DNA from: Aquiflexum gelatinilyticum
GTDB lineage: Bacteria; Bacteroidota; Bacteroidia; Cytophagales; Cyclobacteriaceae
DNA: 64,000 nt
Assembly: GCF_024741135.1 (NCBI RefSeq)
Contig: NZ_JANSUY010000001.1
Span: forward strand, 310,001-374,000
Direction: 5' to 3'
Position 1 is the stretch's first letter. Each line of letters starts with the position of its first letter. The position numbers and the translations under genes are program-made. Shown piece by piece: positions 25,607-35,155 of this stretch. A model generated the notes under the pieces. The model did not search any database. It saw only the letters and a list, made by a program, of their open reading frames with translations, and was not told the origin of the DNA.

Positions 25607-28600
25607 TTAATCTTGCTTCCCTTTTGGCGTATTTTTTACAGGAGGATCCATCTGATAATCCAAAGGGCTTACTTTCCTTTCCAGGCTGTCCAAAGGAATT
25701 GGGGTCCAATTTTCTTTGCCATCATTGTATCTCAAAAAATCATCTTGGTCATTGATCCTGAGGCGCTGATTTTCTTTGTTTCTGATTCTATCCCAAAGCT
25801 CACCAAAGGTATTGAAAGAAAGGTTTTGGGAAACAGAGACCCCGTATGTCGCCACATTCCGTGCAAGGGAAAGGGAAGTGAAAGTATTGAAATTATTTCT
25901 GTTATATACCCTGACCCTATACCTGCCATCTTGCGTGACAAGGTATTCGGCTTGCCAATCTCCTGCTATACTGTTTAGGTCTGCATTGCCCTGCAAATCG
26001 GTAAATCCTCCGTCCCTGGTGACTCTCAGTCTTCCATCCAAAAAAGTATAGGCCACCCTTAGCTGGAAAGTCTCAAGTGCACTTTGGTCCAGGTTGGCCA
26101 GGTCAATGTCGACTTCTAGGTTTTGATCCACCTGAGCGATGAAGCTGTTGAGTTGGGATGAAAGCAGCTGACTCAGGTTAGACGTGGCGATGTTGCTGAC
26201 GCCGCTGAACTGGCCTTCCGGAGAAAGCGACCGCATCATGATGACTGAAAAAACCTGCCTGTTTTTTTCTTGCTCATCATTTGCTATCCTGTTTTGGAAT
26301 GCGGAAATGTAAGTTTGGATGTTTCCTTCGGTGGGAAATTCAGCAAAGTCAAAATTGAAGGTAATCTCAGGAGAAAGAATCTGACCTTTTAGGTTCATCA
26401 GGACCTTAAGCGGGAATCTCCGCCGCATTGCAGGGTCTTCCAGAGCTGCATTTTGATTGGTCTGAAGGCTTTGGAGTGAAACACTTTCCAAATAGTAGGC
26501 ATTGATGTCCATGATGCCTTCATAGGGATCTCCAAACCATGAAATCCTACCACCGGGCTGCACGATAAATTCCTTTCTCAGGATGTTATACAGCGAAAAA
26601 TTGTATTTGGCTTCTGTGATTTCATAGTTGCCCGACATCGAAAAATTACCTTGGGTATCAATGTTCATCGTCAGCACGCCCTTTCCTCTACCTTGAATGG
26701 TTTCCCCTGTCCTTGGATCGATCTGAATTTCGGTGTAGGCATCAGGCGTCACATCAAAGGTGAAATTCATCCGCACATTGTTGATGTCAAGTTTTTCGAC
26801 AGTTTCTTCTAAGGATATTACCCTTGCCGTATCACGGACATTAATGATTTTGATAAAGTCCTCTTGGGCTTCATAGCTTTTGGATCCTAGAGGGATAAAA
26901 ATTCTCGTGTTTTTCTGAGAAGTCGCTCTTGCAGTAATATCCAGGTTATTGGCTGCGCCAAAAATATTAAGGTTCCCGGTCGCATAGGCAGTACCATAAA
27001 ACTGGTCATTGTCTTTGGAGCCTGTGTTGAGAACTTGGAAATTTTCCAAGTTGGAAGTAATATCCAGGATAAAATCCGAAAAATAATCGTGTGAAATACC
27101 GCCCCGCATCCTTGCCCGGTTTCCATTGATATCTCTTACTGTAAGTTCTTTGAAGCTGATTTCATTGGTATTGAAGATCAGATTGCCATCGACAGTGTAT
27201 TGGGTTTTGAGGTAATTGACAAGGAGTGTTCCACCTGTGACTATGCCATTTCCCATCACAACAGGAAATGCAATGGATCCACCAATGTCAAAATCACCTG
27301 AAACAGTACCTCCCATTTTAGTGATATAGTTGGATAAAAAAGGTTCCAAAACAGACAAATCCGCCTCATTCAATTTGGCATTTAGGTTAAGTTGGTCATC
27401 GGTACTTCCCAAAAAGCCGTTGATGGCAATCACATTTTTACCGTTCCTGATATTGTTGATTTCAACATTGATAACCTTGTCAGCGATGAATGTGGCGGCA
27501 TCGATGTTCCCTACCAGAAAGTTATTGATATTCAATTCATCAATATTCACCTGTCCGTTGATACCAATAGCACCATAGAAATCTGTGAATCCAAAATTCC
27601 CGTTTGCGAGCCCTTTAAATTCTTTTGTGCTCAGGGTGTTGAAAAAGTCAAGGTTGACATTGTGGATTTCCAACCCAAGCATTTCATTGGGATTTGGAGA
27701 AATGGTTCCGTTGAGCGCTATGAACTGATCCTCATTAAAGAGTTTGATGTTGTCAAAAAGGAAAGATTTTTGGGCAATGAAAATGCTGTTTTCTGGATCA
27801 AAATTCCATGTTTTATCAAGTATTTTCAGTTCTGAAGGCTCAAATACTACTGTCGTATGGTCAGGGTAGATTGTGATTTCATTATTGATTCTGACATAGC
27901 TTCCTGTCTCCAATTGGTCCTGGTCATACCTGAAATCAATACTTGACTCATTCCATATGGCCTCAATCGCAAGGTTGTTGAATTCCAAACCACTGCTGAG
28001 TACTTGTTTTTTGGAAAAGATATAAAAGGACGCTAGGACGTCTGAGCTATTAATAAGTTTAGAAGTGTTAAAATCTAAATTGGTGTCGTATAGAAAGTTT
28101 CCATCATAATAGACGGTATCGATACTGGAGAAAAAGTTAAAAATCGTGTTCTCAGGAGTTTGATAAAATGCTCCTTCAATGATCGTGTTTTTTGATATCG
28201 AAGCCCTAGGCTCTAGAAGGTTGATAATTGGATTGATGTCAATAAATTTCAGGTTGAGGTCTATGTTGTATGGTTCCTCATTCGCATCTGCTCTCAGTGC
28301 AATTTTTTCATCAGAATTTGTCAGAATTGAAAAATATTGCTGACTTAAATTCTGTATGTCGTCGAGGAGTTGCCTCACTTTGAAATTTCCTTGGATTCCT
28401 GCAACAAGCAAATCAGAATTCAGTGAGATGAGCCTTGATTCGTCTGTGTATAAAGATTGGAAATAGAAATTGTCCACAAATAGATTTCTTCCCTCATAGC
28501 TGAGATCCACATCACTGAACCTTGCGATTCCTTCAATATTATCCAAGGTTACACCTTTGGTATCAATTACTATTTTTCCGCTGACAAAGGTATCTTTGTC

Positions 28601-30226
28601 CAAAAATTTCAATTCTTTCAGGAATGCGGTGTCAATTTTAACCGTCATTCTAATGGAGTCTTTTCCCTCCCGGACATCCAAAACTCCACTGAGCTCTCCT
28701 TTGAGATTGGGGTCATCTACTTTAATGTTTCCACGAAACAAATCTTTGCCATAGGTGGCGTCGGTCACAATATTGGCGTAATTATAGCCATTGATCCCTG
28801 CGCTTTTGATATCAGCATCTACTTGAAGTAGGGCTGTTTCCAAAGTCAATCCTGTCCCATTGACCTGTCCTGTCATGGTTACTTTTTGAAATCTTTCAGG
28901 ATCTTCGACCAATACACCTATATCAAGGTTTTCAAGCTGAAGCCTGCCAGTATAGGTAGGTTGATCTTTTTCAGTTTTATAACTAAGGCGGCCGATGATA
29001 TTCCCGATGCCGGTTCTGAAATTTCCGTTTGCAGTAAAATAATTGAGATATCCTGAAAAGTCAGTGTCAAAACGGACATCTCTGAATTTGTTGATTTCCT
29101 TTCTGGCATTTTCGCCGATATAGGGAGAAAGATCGTTGCTGTTCAGCACTGAGTTCATCAGCGACATCTCAAAGAATGAACTGTCGATATTGGGTAAGCC
29201 ATCGATTTTGAATTTTCCAAAAAGTGCACTTTTTTCCCCAAATCTGATGAGAAGCTCATCAGAGGCAAGGTCGTCTACGGTACCTTCGATTTCTCCGCTG
29301 ATAAATATCCTGTCCTCGATATTGTTTAGCCCTTCAGTAAAATACTTCAAATCCTGAATATCCAGAGCCGCCTCATCCAACCTTGCTAAAATATTGACCT
29401 CATGGATGAAGTTCGAAAGTCCTTTTGTTGATGTGTAACTGAATTTGAGGTAGTCCTTGATTTCGGTATCATTGGATCTCAAAAACAAGTCATCAAATTC
29501 CATGAAGGTAGGACTGTATGTAAAATCAGTCTTCAGCTGTTGGAATACTAGTCCTGAAGTGGATTCCAAACCTCTAAAGTAATTCACTTTTATCCCTATT
29601 GTCTGACCTTGGAAATAAAAGTCGTCGGCATCAGCTATGAGATCTCTAAACTGAAGTTTATTAAAATCAAAACCGCTTTCGATAGGAATACTTCCATAAT
29701 TGATGATGTCCAATGAGGTCTCTTTGAGGCTGACATTACCGATATCAAACCTTGAAGCTTTTTGGTTTGGATCCTTTGGCCCACTTGGAAAAAGGAGGTT
29801 GATTTGATAAAAAAATTCTGCAATGTTGATAAAATCTTCTTCGGGGTGGAAGAGTAACCTTACATTTCCCCTTTCCAGTTTGACCTGGTCCAGTCCGGGG
29901 TTCTCACTTTTTAAGAGTCCCGAAATTGAAAAATCTATGTAAACATCCTTTAAATCTACCATCAAACTGTCATGATGGTCATAGATGAGTACATCCTGAA
30001 GGCTGATAGCATCCCACCACCTGATCCGCACTTTGGCAATACTGGTTTCGAATCCGGTGTTTTTACTGAGGTAAGAGGTGAATGATTTTGTGATTCTGGT
30101 TTGGACTGCAGGGATCTGCAATGCGATCACCAGAAGAAAAAATGCCAGAAAAAGTAAAAGAACCAACCTGAAGACGACCTTTAAGGCTTTCAGTAATTTT
30201 TCCGTAACTTTGGGGTTCTTTTCCAA
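25607..30226 (-). CDS. tamB: TamB-like translocation/assembly protein
   Basis: 1539 residues. A single N-terminal membrane helix (about 15-37, VFRLVLLLFLAFFLLVIAL) is followed by a very long periplasmic beta-rich body with repeated I.G..... F/L patterns. The C-terminal DUF490/TamB domain includes GRGKGVLTMNIDTQGNFSMS, the EYNFSLYNILRKEF-type block (here KYNFSLYNIL), VQPGGRISW and IFAY-like PLKVLMNLKGQILSPEITF. Such proteins span the periplasm and move lipids or help assemble outer-membrane proteins. The start is TTG; no ATG exists in the first 80 codons that would keep the helix. The start lies only 12 bp from tsaD on the other strand. Confidence 0.88.
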   Translation of the reverse strand: MEKNPKVTEKLLKALKVVFRLVLLLFLAFFLLVIALQIPAVQTRITKSFTSYLSKNTGFETSIAKVRIRWWDAISLQDVLIYDHHDSLMVDLKDVYIDFSISGLLKSENPGLDQVKLERGNVRLLFHPEEDFINIAEFFYQINLLFPSGPKDPNQKASRFDIGNVSLKETSLDIINYGSIPIESGFDFNKLQFRDLIADADDFYFQGQTIGIKVNYFRGLESTSGLVFQQLKTDFTYSPTFMEFDDLFLRSNDTEIKDYLKFSYTSTKGLSNFIHEVNILARLDEAALDIQDLKYFTEGLNNIEDRIFISGEIEGTVDDLASDELLIRFGEKSALFGKFKIDGLPNIDSSFFEMSLMNSVLNSNDLSPYIGENARKEINKFRDVRFDTDFSGYLNYFTANGNFRTGIGNIIGRLSYKTEKDQPTYTGRLQLENLDIGVLVEDPERFQKVTMTGQVNGTGLTLETALLQVDADIKSAGINGYNYANIVTDATYGKDLFRGNIKVDDPNLKGELSGVLDVREGKDSIRMTVKIDTAFLKELKFLDKDTFVSGKIVIDTKGVTLDNIEGIARFSDVDLSYEGRNLFVDNFYFQSLYTDESRLISLNSDLLVAGIQGNFKVRQLLDDIQNLSQQYFSILTNSDEKIALRADANEEPYNIDLNLKFIDINPIINLLEPRASISKNTIIEGAFYQTPENTIFNFFSSIDTVYYDGNFLYDTNLDFNTSKLINSSDVLASFYIFSKKQVLSSGLEFNNLAIEAIWNESSIDFRYDQDQLETGSYVRINNEITIYPDHTTVVFEPSELKILDKTWNFDPENSIFIAQKSFLFDNIKLFNEDQFIALNGTISPNPNEMLGLEIHNVNLDFFNTLSTKEFKGLANGNFGFTDFYGAIGINGQVNIDELNINNFLVGNIDAATFIADKVINVEINNIRNGKNVIAINGFLGSTDDQLNLNAKLNEADLSVLEPFLSNYITKMGGTVSGDFDIGGSIAFPVVMGNGIVTGGTLLVNYLKTQYTVDGNLIFNTNEISFKELTVRDINGNRARMRGGISHDYFSDFILDITSNLENFQVLNTGSKDNDQFYGTAYATGNLNIFGAANNLDITARATSQKNTRIFIPLGSKSYEAQEDFIKIINVRDTARVISLEETVEKLDINNVRMNFTFDVTPDAYTEIQIDPRTGETIQGRGKGVLTMNIDTQGNFSMSGNYEITEAKYNFSLYNILRKEFIVQPGGRISWFGDPYEGIMDINAYYLESVSLQSLQTNQNAALEDPAMRRRFPLKVLMNLKGQILSPEITFNFDFAEFPTEGNIQTYISAFQNRIANDEQEKNRQVFSVIMMRSLSPEGQFSGVSNIATSNLSQLLSSQLNSFIAQVDQNLEVDIDLANLDQSALETFQLRVAYTFLDGRLRVTRDGGFTDLQGNADLNSIAGDWQAEYLVTQDGRYRVRVYNRNNFNTFTSLSLARNVATYGVSVSQNLSFNTFGELWDRIRNKENQRLRINDQDDFLRYNDGKENWTPIPLDSLERKVSPLDYQMDPPVKNTPKGKQD

Positions 30227-30238
30227 GAGGCAAGCGAA

Positions 30239-31243
30239 ATGAAGATAAATATTCTGGCTATTGAATCATCTTGTGATGAAACGTCGGCAGCGGTCATTTC
30301 TGATGGCAAAATACTCAATAATATCATCGCCACGCAATCGGTACACGAAAAATATGGGGGTGTAGTTCCTGAACTTGCCTCTCGTGCCCACCAACAGCAC
30401 CTTATTCCTGTAGTCCATGAAGCAATAGCCTCATCAGGAATTAGTAAAGAGGAACTTTCAGCTATTGCCTTTACCCGTGGGCCGGGATTGATGGGCTCGT
30501 TGTTGGTCGGAGTGTCGTTTGCCAAATCGCTTGCATTTGCTTTGGGGATACCATTGATAGATGTCAACCACATGCAAGCGCATATTTTAGCCCATTTCAT
30601 TGAAGAACCAAAACCTTCATTTCCATTTATTTGTCTGACTGTAAGTGGTGGGCATACCCAATTGGTCTTGGTCAAGAACTATCTGGAAATGGAAGTGATA
30701 GGAGAGACGACAGACGATGCTGTGGGTGAAGCATTTGACAAAACGGCCAAACTCCTAGGTCTTCCTTACCCCGGCGGGCCTTTAATCGATAAATATGCAA
30801 AAACAGGCAATCCAAAAGCTTTCAAATTCCCTGTTTCTGATATGCCTGAGTTAAGCTTTTCATTCTCAGGTATCAAAACTGCGGTTCTTTATTTCCTTCG
30901 GGACAACCTCAAGGAAAACCCAGATTTCATCAGCGAGAATCTGAATGATATCTGTGCCTCAGTCCAATATACACTGATCAAAATGCTTACCCAAAAACTG
31001 ATAAAAGCAGCTAAAGAACATAAAATCAAGGAAATCGCAATTGCCGGTGGGGTGTCGGCGAATTCCGGATTAAGAGAGGAATTGACACAACTTTCTTCCA
31101 AATTTGGTTGGAAAGTATTTGTTCCAAAATTCGAATACTGTACTGATAACGCAGCTATGATTGCCATGGCGGCACATTACAAATACCTTAAAGGGGAATT
31201 TTGCGGATTGGATGTCGTGCCGGAAGCGAGGATGAAGATTTGA
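30239..31243 (+). CDS. tsaD: tRNA threonylcarbamoyladenosine biosynthesis protein TsaD
   Basis: Transfers the threonylcarbamoyl group onto A37 of ANN-decoding tRNAs, with TsaB and TsaE (not in the window). 334 residues of the ASKHA fold: ILAIESSCDETSAAVI, AFTRGPGLMGSLLVG, the metal-binding VNHMQAHILAHF (two His), TVSGGHTQLVLV, DDAVGEAFDKTAKLLGLPYPGGP, IAGGVSANSGLRE and CTDNAAMIA. Complete. Divergent from tamB. Confidence 0.97.
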   Translation: MKINILAIESSCDETSAAVISDGKILNNIIATQSVHEKYGGVVPELASRAHQQHLIPVVHEAIASSGISKEELSAIAFTRGPGLMGSLLVGVSFAKSLAFALGIPLIDVNHMQAHILAHFIEEPKPSFPFICLTVSGGHTQLVLVKNYLEMEVIGETTDDAVGEAFDKTAKLLGLPYPGGPLIDKYAKTGNPKAFKFPVSDMPELSFSFSGIKTAVLYFLRDNLKENPDFISENLNDICASVQYTLIKMLTQKLIKAAKEHKIKEIAIAGGVSANSGLREELTQLSSKFGWKVFVPKFEYCTDNAAMIAMAAHYKYLKGEFCGLDVVPEARMKI

Positions 31244-31521
31244 GGATAGTATCAAGTACTAAGTGTCAAGTATCAAGAACCGAGAGACGAGAGCCGAGAA
31301 GCAAAGAGGCGAGAAAATAGAAGAGAGATGGACTGTCAAAATTCATGTTTCAAATACCTGAAGCGTAAGGCAAGCCCTTCGACTTCTACTTCGCTCAAGG
31401 GTCGTTTAATCAACAATTAACCAAATAACCATTTAACCCCTTCGACAACGTGCAGCAAACAACAATTACAACCACTACAACCACTACATCTTTACAACCA
31501 TTACAAATAGTATAACCAAGC
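31244..31521 (+). repeat. Simple-sequence intergenic region upstream of smpB
   Basis: The first part (31246-31320) is purine-rich and made of degenerate short units (AAGTACTAAGTGTCAAGTATCAAG, GAGAGACGAGAGCCGAGAAG). Its complement resembles the C/T-rich leaders at 11.6 and 18.6 kb. A short hairpin-like stretch follows (CCCTTCGACTTC...GCTCAAGGG). The last part (31445-31510) is an A/C-rich leader whose first 37 bases match 15077-15113 at 33 positions. No gene. Confidence 0.65.
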
Positions 31522-31992
31522 ATGGCTGTTACCAAAAAGAATAAATTCGATAAAATCATCAACATCAGGAACAAAAAGGCAAGTCATGAATTTGAGTTTC
31601 TGGATACCTATACAGCAGGAATAGTCTTAAGCGGGACCGAAATCAAATCGGTGCGTGAGGGCAAAGTTTCGCTTACAGAAGCATATTGCTATTTTCAAAG
31701 AGAGGAATTGTACATCAAGCAGATGCATATAGCCCCATATTCTATGGCTGCAAGTTATAACCACGAGGCAGTCCGAGAGCGAAAGCTTTTGTTGAACAAA
31801 AGAGAACTGGAAAAAATAGAAACAAAATTTTCGGAAAAAGGCCTTTCTATCATTCCAATCAGGATTTTTATCAATGACAAAGGATTGGCAAAAATTGAAA
31901 TCGCAGTGGCCCGGGGTAAAAAACTCCATGACAAAAGGGAAGATATCAAAGAAAAAGATGTGAAAAGAGAACTTTCAAAAATGAAGTTTTAA
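31522..31992 (+). CDS. smpB: SsrA-binding protein
   Basis: Binds tmRNA and brings it to stalled ribosomes in trans-translation. 156 residues: NIRNKKASHEFEFLDTYTAG at the N-terminus, LSGTEIKSVREGKVSL, YIKQMHIAPYS, the RERKLLLNKREL helix, and the basic C-terminal tail RGKKLHDKREDIKEKDVKRE. The tmRNA gene itself is not visible in the window. Confidence 0.97.
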   Translation: MAVTKKNKFDKIINIRNKKASHEFEFLDTYTAGIVLSGTEIKSVREGKVSLTEAYCYFQREELYIKQMHIAPYSMAASYNHEAVRERKLLLNKRELEKIETKFSEKGLSIIPIRIFINDKGLAKIEIAVARGKKLHDKREDIKEKDVKRELSKMKF

Positions 31993-32047
31993 AACATTTG
32001 AATTCTACAACAGGTTTTTCCGACCAAAGATTTTATATTAGTGGACT

Positions 32048-32554
32048 ATGGAAAAACGTGTTTTGGTTTTAAATCTTGATCATTCTCCCGTTGCCGTTGT
32101 TTCAGTTCAAAAGGCATTTATCCTGACTTATTTGGAAAAAGTAAGCTGCCTGACTTTTTATGAAGACCTCACTATCAGGACTGTAACTAAAAGTTTTCAA
32201 TATCCCGCCGTCATCAGATTGAACGAATACAAAAATATCCCTTACAAGGGAGTATTGTTGAATAGGGCCAACATTTTTAAAAGGGACAGTCAGGAATGCC
32301 AATATTGCGGTTCTAAAAAACAGCTTACTTTGGACCATGTATTGCCAAGATCAAAAGGAGGAAAATCCAATTGGATCAATCTGGTGACAGCCTGCCACCG
32401 ATGTAATGTGTACAAAGGAGACAAAACTCCCGAACAAGCAGGTATGCAACTCAGAACCCAACCTTTCAAACCAAGCTTGGGGTATTTTTTGGCAGAATAT
32501 GCAGAGAGGCATGCCGAGGAGTGGGTCCCTTATCTCGAGTTGAGGCCGGTTTAA
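32048..32554 (+). CDS. HNH endonuclease family protein
   Basis: 168 residues. The N-terminal half (MEKRVLVLNLDHSPVAVVS) is a beta-rich part common to this bacterial HNH group. The HNH core runs from about residue 83: CQYCG, TLDHVLPRSKGGKSNWINLV with the catalytic His, and CHRCNVYKGD. The two CxxC pairs bind zinc. This is a free-standing, widely conserved chromosomal HNH protein; no methylase or mobile-element gene sits beside it, so a restriction role is not indicated. Confidence 0.9.
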   Translation: MEKRVLVLNLDHSPVAVVSVQKAFILTYLEKVSCLTFYEDLTIRTVTKSFQYPAVIRLNEYKNIPYKGVLLNRANIFKRDSQECQYCGSKKQLTLDHVLPRSKGGKSNWINLVTACHRCNVYKGDKTPEQAGMQLRTQPFKPSLGYFLAEYAERHAEEWVPYLELRPV

Positions 32555-32628
32555 AGTAAATCGCTCTCTGATTTTTTTTAAAAAGAATATGGAACGGTTA
32601 TTGCCTTTTTTGATCCAAAAAGGGACTG

Positions 32629-35154
32629 ATGCGGCTGAAAGGAAAATATCTGGTCAGAAAAAAGGTTGTCTTTGGTTTTGTTTTAGCTTTTATTTTGGTT
32701 CTTGGTGTGAGCACGGTTACCTATTTCAGCATCCGTAACTTACTTGATACTGTAGAGGATCTGACTCAACCAAATGAAAAACTCCAGCAGCTTAATGGCC
32801 TCATGGCCGATGTTTATGTATTGGACTTTACCAAAACTGAGCGGACTTCGGATAAAGATTCTGTTGCGGAACTCGCTAGAAAAAGGGTCAAAGAAAGGCT
32901 GGAATGGCTTAAATTGAACTCTACAGATTCTGCAGAAATAGGGACATATGAAGAGCTCAGCTTGACTATTTCTGAACTGATGGTCGTATTTGCAGGATTG
33001 GAAGAAGTCCGGAATTACCTTGCCAACAGGAATTTCAGTGCAGAGGCTTTGAAAGGGATTGAGATCAGGATCAAAAGGCAGCAGGAATTGAGCGATATGC
33101 AGTTTTTGGGAAAGCTAAGAACGAAAGAATTACTCTCCTCTTTGTCACCAAAAACCTTAGCACCCGATTCTGTTGGTCCGGAAATCAATGATCTTGGTGA
33201 AGAAATTGAATTTGATATTCAGAATGAATTGATTGAAATAGCCGATGACATCAAAAAGTCTGAAAAAGTTTCATTCGAGTCCCTGCCCATTAAGTACAAT
33301 GACCAAGATTCCACACTTTTGGCCATCCGAAAGTCGGTTGAGATAATTTTCAAAGATGAGCAACGGCTTCAAAACAGGTTTTTAAGATTAGAGGCTAACC
33401 TCATTGAAAAAAATACAGCTATATTTTCACAAATCCAATCCATTGTTTCTGACCTTCAAACGGAAGTGTTGGATGGATATAAAAGCCAAACAAATTCTGC
33501 CTACAAACTCACTTATTCCGTCTCATGGATTCTGGGAGCATTGGTTTTTTTGGGTGTAATAGGCTCATTGGGGTTTGCCTATAGTATCCTAAAGGAGGTA
33601 GACAAAGAAAACCTTTACAGAGAGAAATTAGAAGAAGCCAAAAAGTATTCAGATAAACTTGCCAAAGCCAAGCAGGATTTTCTCTCCAATATGAGTCATG
33701 AAATCCGAAATCCGCTTCATGTCATCCAAGGCTATCAAGAAGCTTTGGGAAAATCCAATCTCATCGGCCAACAAAAAGAGTTTGTCAAGAGAATAGGTTT
33801 TGCATCTGATACGCTCAAGTCAGTGGTCAATGATATTTTAGATTTTTCGAAACTGGAAGCCGATCAGATTAAAATCGTTCAGGAACCTTTTGAACCTGTA
33901 GGTTTATTTCTTTCCATCAAAAATTCTTTTGCCTTAAAGGCGGAAGAAAAAACCCTTTTTTTCAATTGGAAACTAGAGATTCCACAAAGTAAGTGGCTTC
34001 TTGGAGACGAGTTGAGAATCAACCAAATCATGAACAATCTTTTGGGGAATTCCTTCAAATTTACCCAAAACGGAGGTATAGATGTTCATGTCATTTGGGA
34101 GAAAAACAATCTCCATATCAAAATTGCTGATTCTGGCATGGGAATGACCCAAGAAATCAGAAAGAATATTTTCAAGGAATTTAATCAAGGTGATTCAGCT
34201 GTAAACAGGAAATTTGGAGGAACAGGATTGGGTCTGGCGATTGTCAAAAAACTCGTAGATAAACTTGAAGGAACTATTCATGTGGAAACAGAAGTAGATA
34301 AGGGAACAGTCATTTCATTGATGCTTCCTTGTCCTTCTGTCACGCCTCGTCTTGTTGAAGCTGACCAAACTTTCGATTTTTCACTCCGGGGATTTAATGT
34401 TTTGTTGGTAGATGATGACCCGCTTGGATTGCAACTGCTCAAATTGGTATTTGAAAACCATGGAGCATATGTGACGGATATTCAGGGAGGGGAAGTGTTT
34501 TTGGAACAATTTATTCCCTTAGAATTTGATGTTGCAATCATTGACATCCAAATGCCTAAAGTAAGTGGTTTGGAAGTAATCAAACTGATCAAATCAAACA
34601 TAAAATACAAGAACCTTCCGGTTATAGCCATTACTGCCAATGTTTTTGTAGAGGAGGAAAGAAAACTATTGGAGCATGGATTTGATGGTCTGCTATTAAA
34701 GCCTTTCAATGAAACCGAAATAATCAACAAAGTCGGGTTAGTGTTGGGTCTTTCCCCGATACCTTCAAAGCAAATCAGCAAGGTTAAGGTTGATCCGGAT
34801 TTGGTACAAGATGACTATGACCTGTCGGATTTGATGAGGTTTTGTATGGGTGACAGGGAAATGTTGATTGAAGTTATTCAGGATTTTGTCAATGCAACCA
34901 ACGGTGATTTGAGAGGGTTAAAATCATCATTGCAAAAATCGGATTTCGAAAAAGTGATGGAAATAGTCCACAGGATGTCAAGCCGTCTGGGACAGCTGAA
35001 AATCCGTACCTGCCAATTGGCAATGGAAATAGAAAGAGATCTCAAACGAGGAAAAAACATTGAAACAGCCCTATCAATTGAAAAGTTGGTCATGGAAACC
35101 AATCAGGTTTTGGTCAAAATTCAAGCTGATTGGCTATTAGAAGCAGCCCAATAA
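32629..35154 (+). CDS. Hybrid sensor histidine kinase with receiver and HPt-like domains
   Basis: 841 residues. First membrane helix about 12-32 (VVFGFVLAFILVLGVSTVTY), a helical periplasmic sensor of about 260 residues, and a second helix about 297-320. HisKA H-box in FLSNMSHEIRNPLHVIQGY; HATPase N box in LRINQIMNNLLGNSFKFT and G boxes in GMGMTQ and FGGTGLGLAIVKKL. Receiver domain with VLLVDDDPLG and phosphoacceptor in AIIDIQMPKVSG, Lys in LLKPFN. The last about 110 residues are HPt-like with His in EIVHRMSSRLGQL, where the usual Lys-Gly after the His is replaced. The stop codon is 1 bp from the stop of the sigma-54 regulator on the other strand, a likely partner. Confidence 0.9.
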   Translation: MRLKGKYLVRKKVVFGFVLAFILVLGVSTVTYFSIRNLLDTVEDLTQPNEKLQQLNGLMADVYVLDFTKTERTSDKDSVAELARKRVKERLEWLKLNSTDSAEIGTYEELSLTISELMVVFAGLEEVRNYLANRNFSAEALKGIEIRIKRQQELSDMQFLGKLRTKELLSSLSPKTLAPDSVGPEINDLGEEIEFDIQNELIEIADDIKKSEKVSFESLPIKYNDQDSTLLAIRKSVEIIFKDEQRLQNRFLRLEANLIEKNTAIFSQIQSIVSDLQTEVLDGYKSQTNSAYKLTYSVSWILGALVFLGVIGSLGFAYSILKEVDKENLYREKLEEAKKYSDKLAKAKQDFLSNMSHEIRNPLHVIQGYQEALGKSNLIGQQKEFVKRIGFASDTLKSVVNDILDFSKLEADQIKIVQEPFEPVGLFLSIKNSFALKAEEKTLFFNWKLEIPQSKWLLGDELRINQIMNNLLGNSFKFTQNGGIDVHVIWEKNNLHIKIADSGMGMTQEIRKNIFKEFNQGDSAVNRKFGGTGLGLAIVKKLVDKLEGTIHVETEVDKGTVISLMLPCPSVTPRLVEADQTFDFSLRGFNVLLVDDDPLGLQLLKLVFENHGAYVTDIQGGEVFLEQFIPLEFDVAIIDIQMPKVSGLEVIKLIKSNIKYKNLPVIAITANVFVEEERKLLEHGFDGLLLKPFNETEIINKVGLVLGLSPIPSKQISKVKVDPDLVQDDYDLSDLMRFCMGDREMLIEVIQDFVNATNGDLRGLKSSLQKSDFEKVMEIVHRMSSRLGQLKIRTCQLAMEIERDLKRGKNIETALSIEKLVMETNQVLVKIQADWLLEAAQ

Positions 35155-35155
35155 A

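Noticed and set aside
32048-32554. HNH protein as part of a restriction, homing or phage system
   Set aside because: No methylase, intron, terminase or integrase is nearby; it is a stand-alone chromosomal HNH family member.
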